64,000 nt of DNA from Mycobacterium marinum (GTDB lineage: Bacteria > Actinomycetota > Actinomycetes > Mycobacteriales > Mycobacteriaceae): positions 744,001-808,000 of the forward strand of contig NZ_CP024190.1 of the NCBI RefSeq assembly GCF_003391395.1. The letters run 5' to 3'. The position numbers and the translations under genes were made by a program. This document shows, piece after piece, positions 1 through 7,743 of the stretch (position 1 is the first letter of the stretch; every line of letters starts with the position of its first letter). The notes beneath the pieces were generated by a model that was given only the letters and a program-made list of their open reading frames with translations, made no database searches and was not told where the DNA came from.

Positions 1-690
1 CAGCGTCTGTGCCGCCAATTCCTTGTCGGTCAGCGGTGAGACGACGATGAGATCCTCGGTCATCAATTCGGATACCAGGCGCTCGGGGTCGGCCAGAACC
101 AGGGCCCGAAAGGCGACGACGCCCAACAGATGCGAGTCGGCGTCGATCACGTAGACGTAGGCGGTGGTCCGGGAGTCGCTGCGCAATCCTGCGGCGTGCT
201 CGCGCACGGTAGCGATGGCATCCAGCACAGTCATGTTGGCGCCAACGGTCAGCGTTTCGGGCACCATGTGCGCCGCGGCGGAGTCCTCGGGCCAGCTCAG
301 CAGGCCACGCAGGACAACCGCGCGCTTCAGCGGCAGCGAGGCCAGCAGGGCATCGCGCTTGGCGGTCTTGAACTCGCGCAGAATGTTGGCGGCGTGATCG
401 GAGTCCAGCGCATCCAGCAGGCTGGCCGCCACCGCCGAGTCCATCGCTTGCAGCGCCTCGGCAGCCAGCATGTCGTCAACCGATTCGAACAACTCAACGC
501 CGCTGGTGGTGTCGAGCAGGTCACCGAGCTTGGCCAATTCGGCTTTGGACAAGGAGGCAAGTTCACGGACGCGATCCGGCGCGTCGGTGACCACATCGAG
601 CCACAAATCGACGGCTTTGGGCGTCCCGATGCCGACGACTTGTCGGATATCAATAGTCGATTGCTCGACGGTCGGGTAGTGGATGCTCAC
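1..690 (-). CDS. mgtE: Magnesium transporter MgtE, N-terminal part (runs off the window)
   Basis: Reading leftwards from a GTG at 690, the frame stays open to the window edge and gives about 230 residues starting VSIHYPTVEQ. The first ~120 residues are the helical MgtE N domain, with repeated leucine/alanine-rich helices. They are followed by a CBS-type region (AHMVPETLTVGANMTVLDAI, then a second copy near ELMTEDLIVVS). The MgtE family is a dimeric Mg2+ channel whose cytosolic N and CBS domains sense intracellular Mg2+. The membrane part lies outside the window. The GTG is preceded by AGGAGAGG about 11 bases upstream, which supports this start. Its neighbour is the Rv0361-like gene, as in H37Rv (from memory), but 750 bases of apparently non-coding DNA separate them here. 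Family call is firm; transport itself is inferred. Confidence 0.9.
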   Translation of the reverse strand, partial: MSIHYPTVEQSTIDIRQVVGIGTPKAVDLWLDVVTDAPDRVRELASLSKAELAKLGDLLDTTSGVELFESVDDMLAAEALQAMDSAVAASLLDALDSDHAANILREFKTAKRDALLASLPLKRAVVLRGLLSWPEDSAAAHMVPETLTVGANMTVLDAIATVREHAAGLRSDSRTTAYVYVIDADSHLLGVVAFRALVLADPERLVSELMTEDLIVVSPLTDKELAAQTL

Positions 691-1437
691 GTGAAACTCA
701 CCTGCCTCTCCTGGAACAGCGAATCGGGTCGAAATCCCCGCAGGAGCAGGCAATTCGCCAACACCCTGCCACAGAATGCATGTCGGCGCATTTCGGCAGC
801 AGTCGATCTCCCACGCTGGAAACCGAGCTACTCCGTCAATTTGACGAACGGGTGGTGCGGGCCGGAACTAGCCCGAAACTACAGGTAACGAATGGGCCAA
901 TTGTTCCGCAACCGTGGTTCGCGTGTTCTGGCATGTCTGCACTGATGGGGGGCGGTGACCGCGGCATTCTTCGGTGTTTGTGGAGACATCCGAATATGCA
1001 GTAGCCGCCGCGACTCACAGGGTAGACCCCCGGCGGTGGTAAACGAATAGTCGAGGTCATTGCGAGCGGATCACTGCGCGCCTTTTACCGTCGTGAAGCC
1101 TGCCTCAATCCTGGCGGGACGCAGCTTACCCGGCGCGGCCGGTGCGACTTGGGTCCCGCTGGATGGGGCTGGATGGGGAATGTCTCGGGGGAGTCGTGGT
1201 TCCCTCGACGAACAGCGCAACCGGTCGCCGCCGAAAGCCCCCGCGGCGAATCTGTTCTTGATCGAGTCCGGGAATTGGCCACAAATGGTTGGACCTGGAA
1301 AATGCGCGCTGGCGGACCCGGGGCCAGTGCTAACCGCGGTCATATTTGAAAGTTATTGCAGTGCAACAGATTTTGCGCGAAGTGCGGGCGGGTCGAGCGG
1401 GAGAATTGTTGCCCGGTGGAAGCTGCGGCGTGCGCTA
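691..1437. other. Long intergenic stretch upstream of mgtE, no gene seen
   Basis: About 750 bases between the mgtE start and the end of the Rv0361-like gene. Short open frames exist on both strands, but none shows a recognisable protein, a good ribosome binding site with consistent codon use, or family motifs. A tandem CTGGATGGGG pair lies near 1158-1178. I looked for an M-box type Mg2+ riboswitch upstream of mgtE and could not recognise one by eye. The mgtE promoter should lie at the left end of this stretch. Confidence 0.5.
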
Positions 1438-2253
1438 CTAGCTGCTCGGTGACTGGCAGATCTTCCACTGATCATCGCGGAACTGCAGATCAAGGCTGCG
1501 CGTCGAACGAACCTGCGGGTCGTAGGCCATGAAGGTGGTGATGTTGGCCTCGGCGTGCTGGCCGTTGACCACGACCTGGTCGATGCTGGCGATGACCGGA
1601 TATTGCTTGGCCGCTGAGACCCGGCGGTAGGTTTCGTCCCACGAGCGTTCGTCGTAGTCCACATAGCCGTCGCGGGTGGTGCCGCAGGTGATGCTGCGCA
1701 GAGCGGTTAGATCGCCGGTCTGCACCGCGGCGTCGAAGTGCTGGATGGTTTGGCGCACCCGGTCTTCCTGGGACACGTTCGGGTGCTTGTTGCGGGTCAG
1801 TAGGACGGTGCCCAGGATGGCGATCGCCGCCAACGCCAACACGATCACGACAATTGCCAGTACCCAGCCCCAGTTGCGCTGTTTCAGGGCAGCCGGTCTG
1901 CCGCTATCGCGCGGCGGGATCGATTGCGGCACCGCAGTTTTCGGCGGCATGCCGATCGGTGGTGGGCCAGCGGGCGGCGCTTGGTGGGTTTGGAACACCT
2001 CGGTGGCCGGCTCGGGTGCGGTCGCAATGACCTGAGTCTCCTTGGCGTCGAAGCCTGGCGCGGTGAAGCGCCGCTCAGGTTGCGCGTCCGCGCCTGACGG
2101 TTCGGGATCGGTAACGGGATCGGCCTTGGAGATGACCACAGTCTCGGTTTCAGTGTCATCGGGGATCAGGGGAAAGCTCTCGGTGCCTTCTTCCCCGGCC
2201 GCTGCGTCCCTGGTTTCGGTCCCGTCGCGGTCGGGCTCGGATGCGTTGGGCAT
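1438..2253 (-). CDS. Conserved membrane protein, Rv0361-like
   Basis: A 271-residue protein. It has an acidic, proline-rich cytoplasmic N-terminus (about residues 1-125), one transmembrane helix (about 128-152, LAIVVIVLALAAIAILG) and an extracytoplasmic C-terminal domain of about 115 residues. That domain ends with the WDETYRRV and ITTFMAYDPQVRS segments and resembles small NTF2/DUF4878-like folds often attached to single-pass mycobacterial proteins. The ATG is preceded by GGGAGGAAA. The gene corresponds to Rv0361 of H37Rv by position next to mgtE and by layout (from memory). No catalytic residues can be identified, and the function is unknown. Confidence 0.8.
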   Translation of the reverse strand: MPNASEPDRDGTETRDAAAGEEGTESFPLIPDDTETETVVISKADPVTDPEPSGADAQPERRFTAPGFDAKETQVIATAPEPATEVFQTHQAPPAGPPPIGMPPKTAVPQSIPPRDSGRPAALKQRNWGWVLAIVVIVLALAAIAILGTVLLTRNKHPNVSQEDRVRQTIQHFDAAVQTGDLTALRSITCGTTRDGYVDYDERSWDETYRRVSAAKQYPVIASIDQVVVNGQHAEANITTFMAYDPQVRSTRSLDLQFRDDQWKICQSPSS

Positions 2254-2394
2254 GAGTGCTGCTTTCCTCCCGCTATTGAGTGGGTAGGTTGGAGCTTAGC
2301 GACCCTACCCCCGCTTGGGGTGATTGCCGAGCTAGGAACCGTTTGAGTGGCGGCCAGGCAGGCGAGTTTGGCTACGCCCAGAGCGGTTGGCAAA

Positions 2395-2817
2395 ATGACG
2401 CCCATGACGTCGATGGGTGATCTTCTGGGGCCCGATCCTATTCTGCTGCCCCCCGACAGTGAGGCTGAGCAGAAGTTGCTGGCAGACGAAAGTCCCGCCA
2501 CCGTCGCCGCCGCCCATCCGTCGGCGTCGGTGGCCTGGGCGGCGCTTGCCGAGGAGGCGCTCGACGACGACAAGGTCATCACCGCCTACGCGTACGCGCG
2601 CACCGGTTATCACCGTGGCCTGGACAAGTTGCGCCGCAACGGCTGGAAAGGCTTCGGGCCGGTGCCCTACGCGCACGAATCCAACCAAGGCTTCCTGCGG
2701 TGCGTGGCCGCTCTGGCGCGTGCCGCTGACTCCATCGGCGAGACCGACGAGTACCGGCGGTGTTTGGACCTGCTCGACGATTGCGACCCGACGGCCCGTT
2801 CGGTGCTTGGGTTCTAG
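2395..2817 (+). CDS. DUF3151 family protein, Rv0360c-like
   Basis: A 140-residue soluble protein starting MTPMTSMGDLLGPDP. It has the conserved core AYAYARTGYHRGLD and the segment WKGFGPVPY that mark the actinobacterial DUF3151 family. Its second half looks like a small helical, TPR-like bundle ending in CLDLLDDCDPTARS. An in-frame GTG at 2347 would add 16 residues, but ATG 2395 fits the length I recall for the M. tuberculosis protein (about 145). It is transcribed divergently from the Rv0361-like gene. There is no known reaction; the family is conserved across actinobacteria. Confidence 0.85.
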   Translation: MTPMTSMGDLLGPDPILLPPDSEAEQKLLADESPATVAAAHPSASVAWAALAEEALDDDKVITAYAYARTGYHRGLDKLRRNGWKGFGPVPYAHESNQGFLRCVAALARAADSIGETDEYRRCLDLLDDCDPTARSVLGF

Positions 2818-3039
2818 GCGAGCAACTCTTCTTGCTGGGCGGCTTGCTGGCCAACTGGCACCGGCCGTCGAGGCTGCGAACCGGGCCAGGCGTTGTCCCG
2901 ACACTTCCGAGCCTGGCGACGCTAGCCGCTTCGCGGGCATCCGTGCGTCATGCACCGAAGCCACTTCGCGGCACCCTTCGTGCGGTTCGCCATCCAATAA
3001 GGAGCCCCGAAGCCCTGAGAGGCCTTGATAACGTGAGGC

Positions 3040-3798
3040 GTGGCAAGAACGTTCGACGATCTGGTGGCCGAATCTACGTCAGCGCCCGTGGCCGGCTGGG
3101 ACTTCTCTTGGTTGGATGGCCGCGCGACCGAAGAGCGCCCGTCATGGGGCTATCAACGATTGCTAGGTCAGCGTCTGGCGAACGCGACGGCCGCCTTGGA
3201 CCTGGAAACCGGCGCCGGCGAGGTGTTAGCCGGCGCGGGCAACTTCCCGACCACCATGGCCGCCACCGAATCATGGCCGCCCAACGCGGCTCTGGCCACC
3301 AAGCTGCTGCATCCGTTGGGTGTGGTGGTGGTCGCCACCGGTGACAAGCCGCCATTGCCGTTCACGGACGCCGCGTTCGACTTGGTGACCAGCCGTCACC
3401 CGTCCAACCTGTGCTGGGGAGAGGTCGCCCGGGTGCTGCAGGCGGGTGGCACGTATTTTGCCCAGCACGTCGGGCCTGCGACATTGTGGAGCCTGCGCGA
3501 GCATTTCCTCGGGCCGCGACAGCACGGCGGGCCCGATCAGTACGCCGACCGGATGCGCACGGAAATCACCGGCGCCGGCCTCGAGATCGTCGATATGCGG
3601 ATCGAGCGGCTTCGGGTGGAGTTCTTCGACGTCGGGGCCGTCATCTATTTTCTGCGAAAGGTGATCTGGTTTCTGCCGGACTTCACCGTCGAGTGCTACC
3701 ACGATCAGCTGCGGGCGCTGCACAACCATATCCAGTCCGAAGGCTCGTTTGTCACACACTCGACCCGGGTACTCATTGAGGCCCGCAAGCCACTCTAA
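3040..3798 (+). CDS. Class I SAM-dependent methyltransferase
   Basis: A 252-residue protein beginning with GTG (VARTFDDLVA). It shows a Rossmann-type SAM-binding pattern: motif I at ALDLETGAGEVL (about residues 51-62), a following acidic strand, and the AFDLVTSRHP and GGTYFAQHVGP segments that match motifs IV and V of UbiE-like methyltransferases. Substrate cannot be read from the sequence. It lies on the same strand as the downstream micro-ORF and sulfotransferase. A palindrome plus T-run at 3918 may end its transcript. H37Rv has no gene here as far as I recall, so it is probably part of an accessory block. Confidence 0.8.
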   Translation: MARTFDDLVAESTSAPVAGWDFSWLDGRATEERPSWGYQRLLGQRLANATAALDLETGAGEVLAGAGNFPTTMAATESWPPNAALATKLLHPLGVVVVATGDKPPLPFTDAAFDLVTSRHPSNLCWGEVARVLQAGGTYFAQHVGPATLWSLREHFLGPRQHGGPDQYADRMRTEITGAGLEIVDMRIERLRVEFFDVGAVIYFLRKVIWFLPDFTVECYHDQLRALHNHIQSEGSFVTHSTRVLIEARKPL

Positions 3799-3917
3799 GG
3801 CCGGTCGGCGGGTTGCCGACGGAAACTGAATCACTCAGGGTGCAAGCCCATCTCGGCCCATCCTGCGGCATCGTCGCCCGTCGGGTGCTGCCTCCACTGC
3901 CCTGGCCCAAACAATTT

Positions 3918-3947
3918 CGTATGGACAACCATACGTTTTTGTATATA
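3918..3947 (+). promoter_or_regulatory. Palindromic operator or terminator with a -10-like box before the micro-ORF
   Basis: A perfect inverted repeat CGTATGG-ACAA-CCATACG (3918-3935) is followed at once by TTTTTG and then TATATA (3942-3947). The T-run after a 7-bp stem could be an intrinsic terminator for the methyltransferase gene. Equally, the dyad sits where the -35 region of a promoter using TGTATATA as an extended -10 would lie, which is a typical repressor position. The sequence alone does not decide. Confidence 0.5.
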
Positions 3948-3992
3948 GGCTGCGCCGACGTGCATCGTCGAGCACCGACAGGAGGTGAGGGT

Positions 3993-4073
3993 ATGTCCCA
4001 CGAAGTGTTGTTCTGCGAGAAAGAGAGCACCCACTCGTGCTATGTGTTCAGCGCCAACGAACTCACCGAGTGA
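3993..4073 (+). CDS. 26-residue micro-protein with two cysteines
   Basis: A short frame starting MSHEVLFCEKEST and ending FSANELTE before TGA. It contains Cys8 and Cys16. The ribosome binding site is unusually strong (AGGAGGTGAGGGT directly before the ATG). The frame is open further upstream, but this ATG is the one with the Shine-Dalgarno. The gene sits between the 3918 palindrome and a very stable hairpin at 4103, upstream of the sulfotransferase. I recognise no family. It lacks the C-terminal signature of mycofactocin precursor MftA. It could be a leader peptide, a peptide substrate of neighbouring enzymes, or a small regulatory protein. Confidence 0.5.
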   Translation: MSHEVLFCEKESTHSCYVFSANELTE

Positions 4074-4102
4074 GAGTTGGCTTCTGACCGGCACAGTGAG
4101 AC

Positions 4103-4154
4103 GCCGATCCGACGGGATGTGGGCAAGTTGGGCTCACATCCCGTCGGTATCGGC
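4103..4154 (+). terminator. Very stable hairpin between the micro-ORF and the sulfotransferase
   Basis: Positions 4103-4121 pair with 4135-4154 in a 19-bp stem with a single bulged T. The core is CGACGGGATGTG against CACATCCCGTCG, extended by GCCGATC. The loop is 13 bases. No U-tract follows, so it is either a mycobacterial-type intrinsic terminator without a T-run, an attenuator-like element or an RNA-stabilising structure 60 bases before the sulfotransferase start. Confidence 0.65.
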
Positions 4155-4214
4155 AACAAGTCAGTGCAAATGCTTCGTGGCGAGTGGGGCCACGATCGAG
4201 AGAAGTTGCCCTAG

Positions 4215-5189
4215 ATGGCCGGACCTGTCCTGTACCGCTCATTGATGAGCGACAACCTGCGTTGGTACGCGCTTGAACTGCGCGAGGGCGACATCGTCAT
4301 TTCCGCGCCGTGGAAATGCGGCGTGACTTGGACCCAGCGGTTGGTCTCACTGCTCGTCTTCGAGGGCCCGCAGCTGCCGGCGCCAATGTCGAGGGTGTCA
4401 CCGTGGCTCGACCAGACGATTCGCCCGATCGAGGATGTGGTGAGGGCCCTGGATGCGCAGCGGCATCGCCGGTTCATCAAGACTCACACGCCGTTGGATG
4501 GTCTGGTGCTCGACGATCGGGTTACCTACATCGGGGTGGGCCGCGATCCGCGTGACGCCGCGGTATCGGAGCTGTTCCAGTGGGCCAACGTGGAAGCCAG
4601 CGCATTGCGGACCCCCGAAGTGACGGCGATGCCGCACCAGCGATTTGTTCAGTCAGACGCCGACTTCCGGCTCACCTTCGATTGCGCCCCTGACCGGATT
4701 GAGGCGTTCCGCAGCTGGATGGACGCGGCGGCCGTGCCGTCGTCGGAGATGCGGTTTCAGCCGCCTACCGAGATCGGATCCCTGGCCGCCATCCTGCATC
4801 ACTTCGGCTCGCTCTGGCAGCGGCGCCACCTGCCCAACGTCGCCATGTTCCACTTTGCCGACTATCAAGCGGATTTGGTGGGTGAGCTGATCCGGCTGGC
4901 CGAGGTGCTCGGTATTGAGCTGGGGTGTGCTCGCGCCCGGGAGCTGGCCGCCTACGCCACGCTGGATGCCATGCGGGAGCGCGCTTTCGACTTCGCTCCC
5001 AACGCCACAGACGGTGTGTGGCGTAGCAACGAGCGCTTCTTTCGGGCGGGGGGTCGGGGTGAGTGGCGGGAGATCCTTTGTGGGGCTGAGCAACAGCGAT
5101 ACGAGGAGCGTGTCGCCGCACTGGCTCCGCCGGATTTGGCCGCCTGGGCGCACGGCGGTCGGCAGGCCCGCGACCCCGCCGTCGGGTAG
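4215..5189 (+). CDS. PAPS-dependent sulfotransferase (Sulfotransfer_1 family)
   Basis: A 324-residue cytosolic-type sulfotransferase. The 5'-phosphosulfate loop is at about residues 31-42 (SAPWKCGVTWTQ, where the family consensus has PKSGTTW). The 3'-phosphate motif is IGVGRDPRDAAVS (about 105-117). The C-terminal PAPS loop is RAGGRGEWREI. These enzymes transfer sulfate from PAPS to a hydroxyl or amine. Mycobacteria use homologues (Stf enzymes) to sulfate trehalose lipids, terpenes or glycolipids, but the acceptor here cannot be deduced. The start at 4215 has only a weak GAGAGAAG upstream; an ATG at 4245 is possible. It runs convergent to the CDF exporter with about 28 bases between stop codons. 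Confidence 0.85.
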   Translation: MAGPVLYRSLMSDNLRWYALELREGDIVISAPWKCGVTWTQRLVSLLVFEGPQLPAPMSRVSPWLDQTIRPIEDVVRALDAQRHRRFIKTHTPLDGLVLDDRVTYIGVGRDPRDAAVSELFQWANVEASALRTPEVTAMPHQRFVQSDADFRLTFDCAPDRIEAFRSWMDAAAVPSSEMRFQPPTEIGSLAAILHHFGSLWQRRHLPNVAMFHFADYQADLVGELIRLAEVLGIELGCARARELAAYATLDAMRERAFDFAPNATDGVWRSNERFFRAGGRGEWREILCGAEQQRYEERVAALAPPDLAAWAHGGRQARDPAVG

Positions 5190-5217
5190 GCAGGGTGGCC
5201 GAAGCGGGCCGCTTGGC

Positions 5218-6141
5218 TCAGCCGATCGCGGGCACCGCGTCCGAACAGCTATCGGGACATTCCTGGATGCCCGCGGTGTGCTCGATCTGGACCGTGGCAT
5301 GGTGCAGCCCACGGTCGGAGAGCACGGCGCGCGCGTCGTGCAGCACCCGCGCGGAGTCCGCGCTGCTGGTCAGGTGGGCGGTAGCCATGTCCTTGCCGGG
5401 GGCCAGCGTCCACACGTGCAGGTCGTGCACCTCGGTCACGCCGTCCACGGCGCGCAGCGCCGAACGAAGCTCGTCGACGTCGATATGTCTCGGCGAGGAT
5501 TCGGAAAGGATTCGTAGCGCGGCGCGGGCCAACGAGACCGCCCGCGGCGCCACCCACAGCGCGACCAGCACGGCGACCACAACGTCCGCGTAAGGCCAGC
5601 TGGTCGTGACGGTAACCACGCCCGCGGCCAGCACGCCGAGGCTGCCGACGGTGTCGGCGACGACTTCCATGTAGGCGCCCTTGACCGCCAGGCTGCTGTC
5701 GGCGTGCGAACGCAGCAGCAGCGCAACCACGATGTTGGCGGACAGGCCGGCGAGTGCCACCACGATCATCGGCAGGCCGGGCACCGAGGGCGCCTCGCGC
5801 AGGCGATCGATCGCTTCATAGACGATGAACAGCGCGACCCCGATGAGCAGCGCCGCGTTGGCGACCGCGGTGAACACCTCGGCGCGATGCCAGCCGTAGG
5901 TGCGGTTTGGCGACGAGCTGCCCCGCCTGCCCAGGATGACGGCGGCCAGTCCCATGAACACCGCGACCACGTCGGTGAGCATGTGGCCCGCATCGGCGAG
6001 CAGCGCGATCGAATTGATCAGCCATGCGGTGGTCAGTTCCACCACGAAAAACATCGCCAGGATCGTCGCCGCACAGACCATCCGGGGAATCATCCGTGAG
6101 GCGTAGGCCGTAACGGGGGTGTGATTGTGTCCAGCGCCCAT
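5218..6141 (-). CDS. Cation diffusion facilitator (CzcD-type metal exporter)
   Basis: A 307-residue protein with a short His-rich start (MGAGHNHT), about six transmembrane helices and a C-terminal cytoplasmic metallochaperone-like domain (VTEVHDLHVWTLAPGKD). The metal site residues of CDF proteins are visible as HMLTD in helix 2 (LLADAGHMLTDVV) and as D in helix 5 (MEVVADTVGSLG). The family exchanges Zn2+, Cd2+ or Co2+ for protons at the cytoplasmic membrane. A long AT-rich palindrome overlaps its promoter 8 bases before the start codon (6149-6176), typical of ArsR/SmtB control. No metal regulator is encoded nearby. H37Rv lacks this gene at this place (from memory). Confidence 0.9.
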   Translation of the reverse strand: MGAGHNHTPVTAYASRMIPRMVCAATILAMFFVVELTTAWLINSIALLADAGHMLTDVVAVFMGLAAVILGRRGSSSPNRTYGWHRAEVFTAVANAALLIGVALFIVYEAIDRLREAPSVPGLPMIVVALAGLSANIVVALLLRSHADSSLAVKGAYMEVVADTVGSLGVLAAGVVTVTTSWPYADVVVAVLVALWVAPRAVSLARAALRILSESSPRHIDVDELRSALRAVDGVTEVHDLHVWTLAPGKDMATAHLTSSADSARVLHDARAVLSDRGLHHATVQIEHTAGIQECPDSCSDAVPAIG

Positions 6142-6148
6142 GGCAGAG

Positions 6149-6176
6149 CAATATATGCGTATTTATGCATATATTG
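6149..6176 (-). promoter_or_regulatory. ArsR/SmtB-like operator in the CDF promoter
   Basis: Perfect 10-bp inverted repeat CAATATATGC / GCATATATTG with an 8-base AT-rich spacer, centred about 22 bases before the exporter start. AT-rich dyads of this geometry are the usual targets of metal-sensing ArsR/SmtB repressors. The dyad must cover the -10 region, so repressor binding would block transcription. That the ligand is a metal is inferred from the target gene. Confidence 0.7.
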
Positions 6177-6185
6177 CAACCGTGG

Positions 6186-6965
6186 TCAGATCCACTGACT
6201 CCAGAAGCGGGTCAGCGAGTTGCCGACCATCGCCAGTAGGTGGGGTACCCCGGAAAAGTCGAAGACCCAGCCGACAAACTCGAACAGCCACTGGTTGAGC
6301 ACCGGCGCCAAGAGCAAGAACAGCAGGATGAAGATGCCAAATTGCTTGGCGGGTGCCAGCGCGCGCTGAGTCTGTGGGCTCAGATGGGGCTCCAATGCGT
6401 CGTAGCCGTCCAGACCGGGGATCGGCAGCAGGTTCAGCACCACCGCCATGATCTGCAGAAAACCCAGGAACGCCGCTCCGGCCCACAACACCCAGTGGTC
6501 CTGGTCATAGAACAATCTGGTTGCGGTAAGCAGCAACACCGCCAGCACCACGTTGGCGGCCGGCCCCGCCAGACTGACCAAGGTGCGTCGGGTCGGCGTC
6601 ATGAACCACGTCCGCACGTACACCGCGGCACCCGGTAGTCCGATTCCGCCCAACGCGATGAAAACCATCGGCAACAGCAGCGACAGCGCGGGGTGGCTGT
6701 AGCGCCGCGGGTCCAGGGTCAGGTAACCGCGCACCGCGACGTCGTGATCGCCGAATCGCCAGGCGGTGAACGCATGCCCGAACTCGTGCAGGCATAGCGA
6801 GACCAGCCAGCCGGCGATGACGAAGACGAACACCCCGGCATACGCCAAGGGACGGACGCTGGATCCCGCCAGCCAGGCCAGCGCCGCTCCAACTGTCGTC
6901 AGCCCGACCAGGCCCAGAAAGATCGGGCTGGGTCGCACCGACTCGTGCAGGCCCATTTCGCTCAC
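6186..6965 (-). CDS. rip2: Site-2-type intramembrane metalloprotease (Rip2, Rv0359-like)
   Basis: A 259-residue multi-pass membrane protein of peptidase family M50. The zinc motif HEFGH lies at residues 60-64 inside a transmembrane helix, and the third ligand motif NLLPIPGLDG is at 178-187 (Asp186). It has about six hydrophobic helices and no PDZ domain, so it belongs to the short S2P group. In H37Rv the equivalent is Rv0359, called Rip2 (from memory). Such proteases cut transmembrane segments of anti-sigma factors or lipoproteins, but its substrate is not evident. The Rv0358-like gene lies 10 bases upstream on the same strand, so the two are probably co-transcribed. Confidence 0.88.
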   Translation of the reverse strand: MSEMGLHESVRPSPIFLGLVGLTTVGAALAWLAGSSVRPLAYAGVFVFVIAGWLVSLCLHEFGHAFTAWRFGDHDVAVRGYLTLDPRRYSHPALSLLLPMVFIALGGIGLPGAAVYVRTWFMTPTRRTLVSLAGPAANVVLAVLLLTATRLFYDQDHWVLWAGAAFLGFLQIMAVVLNLLPIPGLDGYDALEPHLSPQTQRALAPAKQFGIFILLFLLLAPVLNQWLFEFVGWVFDFSGVPHLLAMVGNSLTRFWSQWI

Positions 6966-6975
6966 CGGTCGAAAG

Positions 6976-7653
6976 CTACCGGACCAGCAGCCAGCCTTCG
7001 ACGTTGCGGTAGAACGTGGAGCGCCGCACGGCCCGGGGTGCCGGGATACCGTCGCGGATCACTCGGGCGCCGCTGGTGCCCAGCTGGGCGGCGCGTCCGC
7101 CAATCCAGCGTCGCCATGGTCTGCGGTCGTGCCGGGCGGCCCGCAGGCCGGGAAGCTCCAGCGTCGGCTGGATGTAGACACCGGCAATGTCGCCGTCGAA
7201 CAGCGTGTTGTCGTCGACGACCGCCTCGCCGTGGATCGTCTGCTGGTCATCGGCGGGTAGCCAGCGGGCGCGCCCGACGATCACCGTCGCGGTTTCGTCG
7301 CGAATCAGCGGCACCCGCCCCGCGCTGCCGCGCCGGGCGCGCCATGCGCCGCGGCGTCCCGCGGCCAACCGGTACACCCGGGTCGCTGTGGTGCGCCGGC
7401 GCGGCACGTAGGCCACCTCGATGTCGAGTCGGTCGGTCCGCAGTAGCCGGGTCAGCACCGCGGCCAGGTCGGCATCACCGCCGATCACAGCGAGCCGTGG
7501 GTAGGCGGCCAGCGCGGCGTCGATGGACGCGGAATCGCCGACTTGATGGGTCGGCAGGCCGGTCAGTGGGGCGGGCACGGCTTGACCATCGAACACCAGT
7601 ACCGCCATGCTTGGCGTGTTCGCGGCCGATTTCACCCCCATATTGCTGCCCAT
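6976..7653 (-). CDS. Conserved hypothetical protein, Rv0358-like
   Basis: A 225-residue soluble protein starting MGSNMGVKSA, with a clear AGGAGGAGC ribosome binding site. It has an alpha/beta N-terminal half with PRLAVIGGDADLAAVL, which looks like a nucleotide- or lipid-kinase-type Rossmann start, and a strongly basic Arg-rich C-terminal half ending STFYRNVEGWLLVR. I recognise no catalytic motif. It is the first gene of a pair with rip2 and is divergent from purA, as in H37Rv (from memory). Function unknown. Confidence 0.8.
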   Translation of the reverse strand: MGSNMGVKSAANTPSMAVLVFDGQAVPAPLTGLPTHQVGDSASIDAALAAYPRLAVIGGDADLAAVLTRLLRTDRLDIEVAYVPRRRTTATRVYRLAAGRRGAWRARRGSAGRVPLIRDETATVIVGRARWLPADDQQTIHGEAVVDDNTLFDGDIAGVYIQPTLELPGLRAARHDRRPWRRWIGGRAAQLGTSGARVIRDGIPAPRAVRRSTFYRNVEGWLLVR

Positions 7654-7743
7654 TCTTGAAGCTCCTCCTGACCTCCTGGGTAGGGTAGGTCACCGGCTGG
7701 AACACAATAAGCGGGCTTAACCCGTGAGACCAGGGAGCGCGTC

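Noticed and set aside
691..1437. M-box magnesium riboswitch upstream of mgtE
   Set aside because: I could not find the conserved M-box core or a transcription-terminator pair by eye; a covariance-model search would settle it.
3993..4073. Mycofactocin precursor MftA
   Set aside because: Size is similar but the C-terminal Val-Tyr end is missing and no mft maturation genes are nearby.
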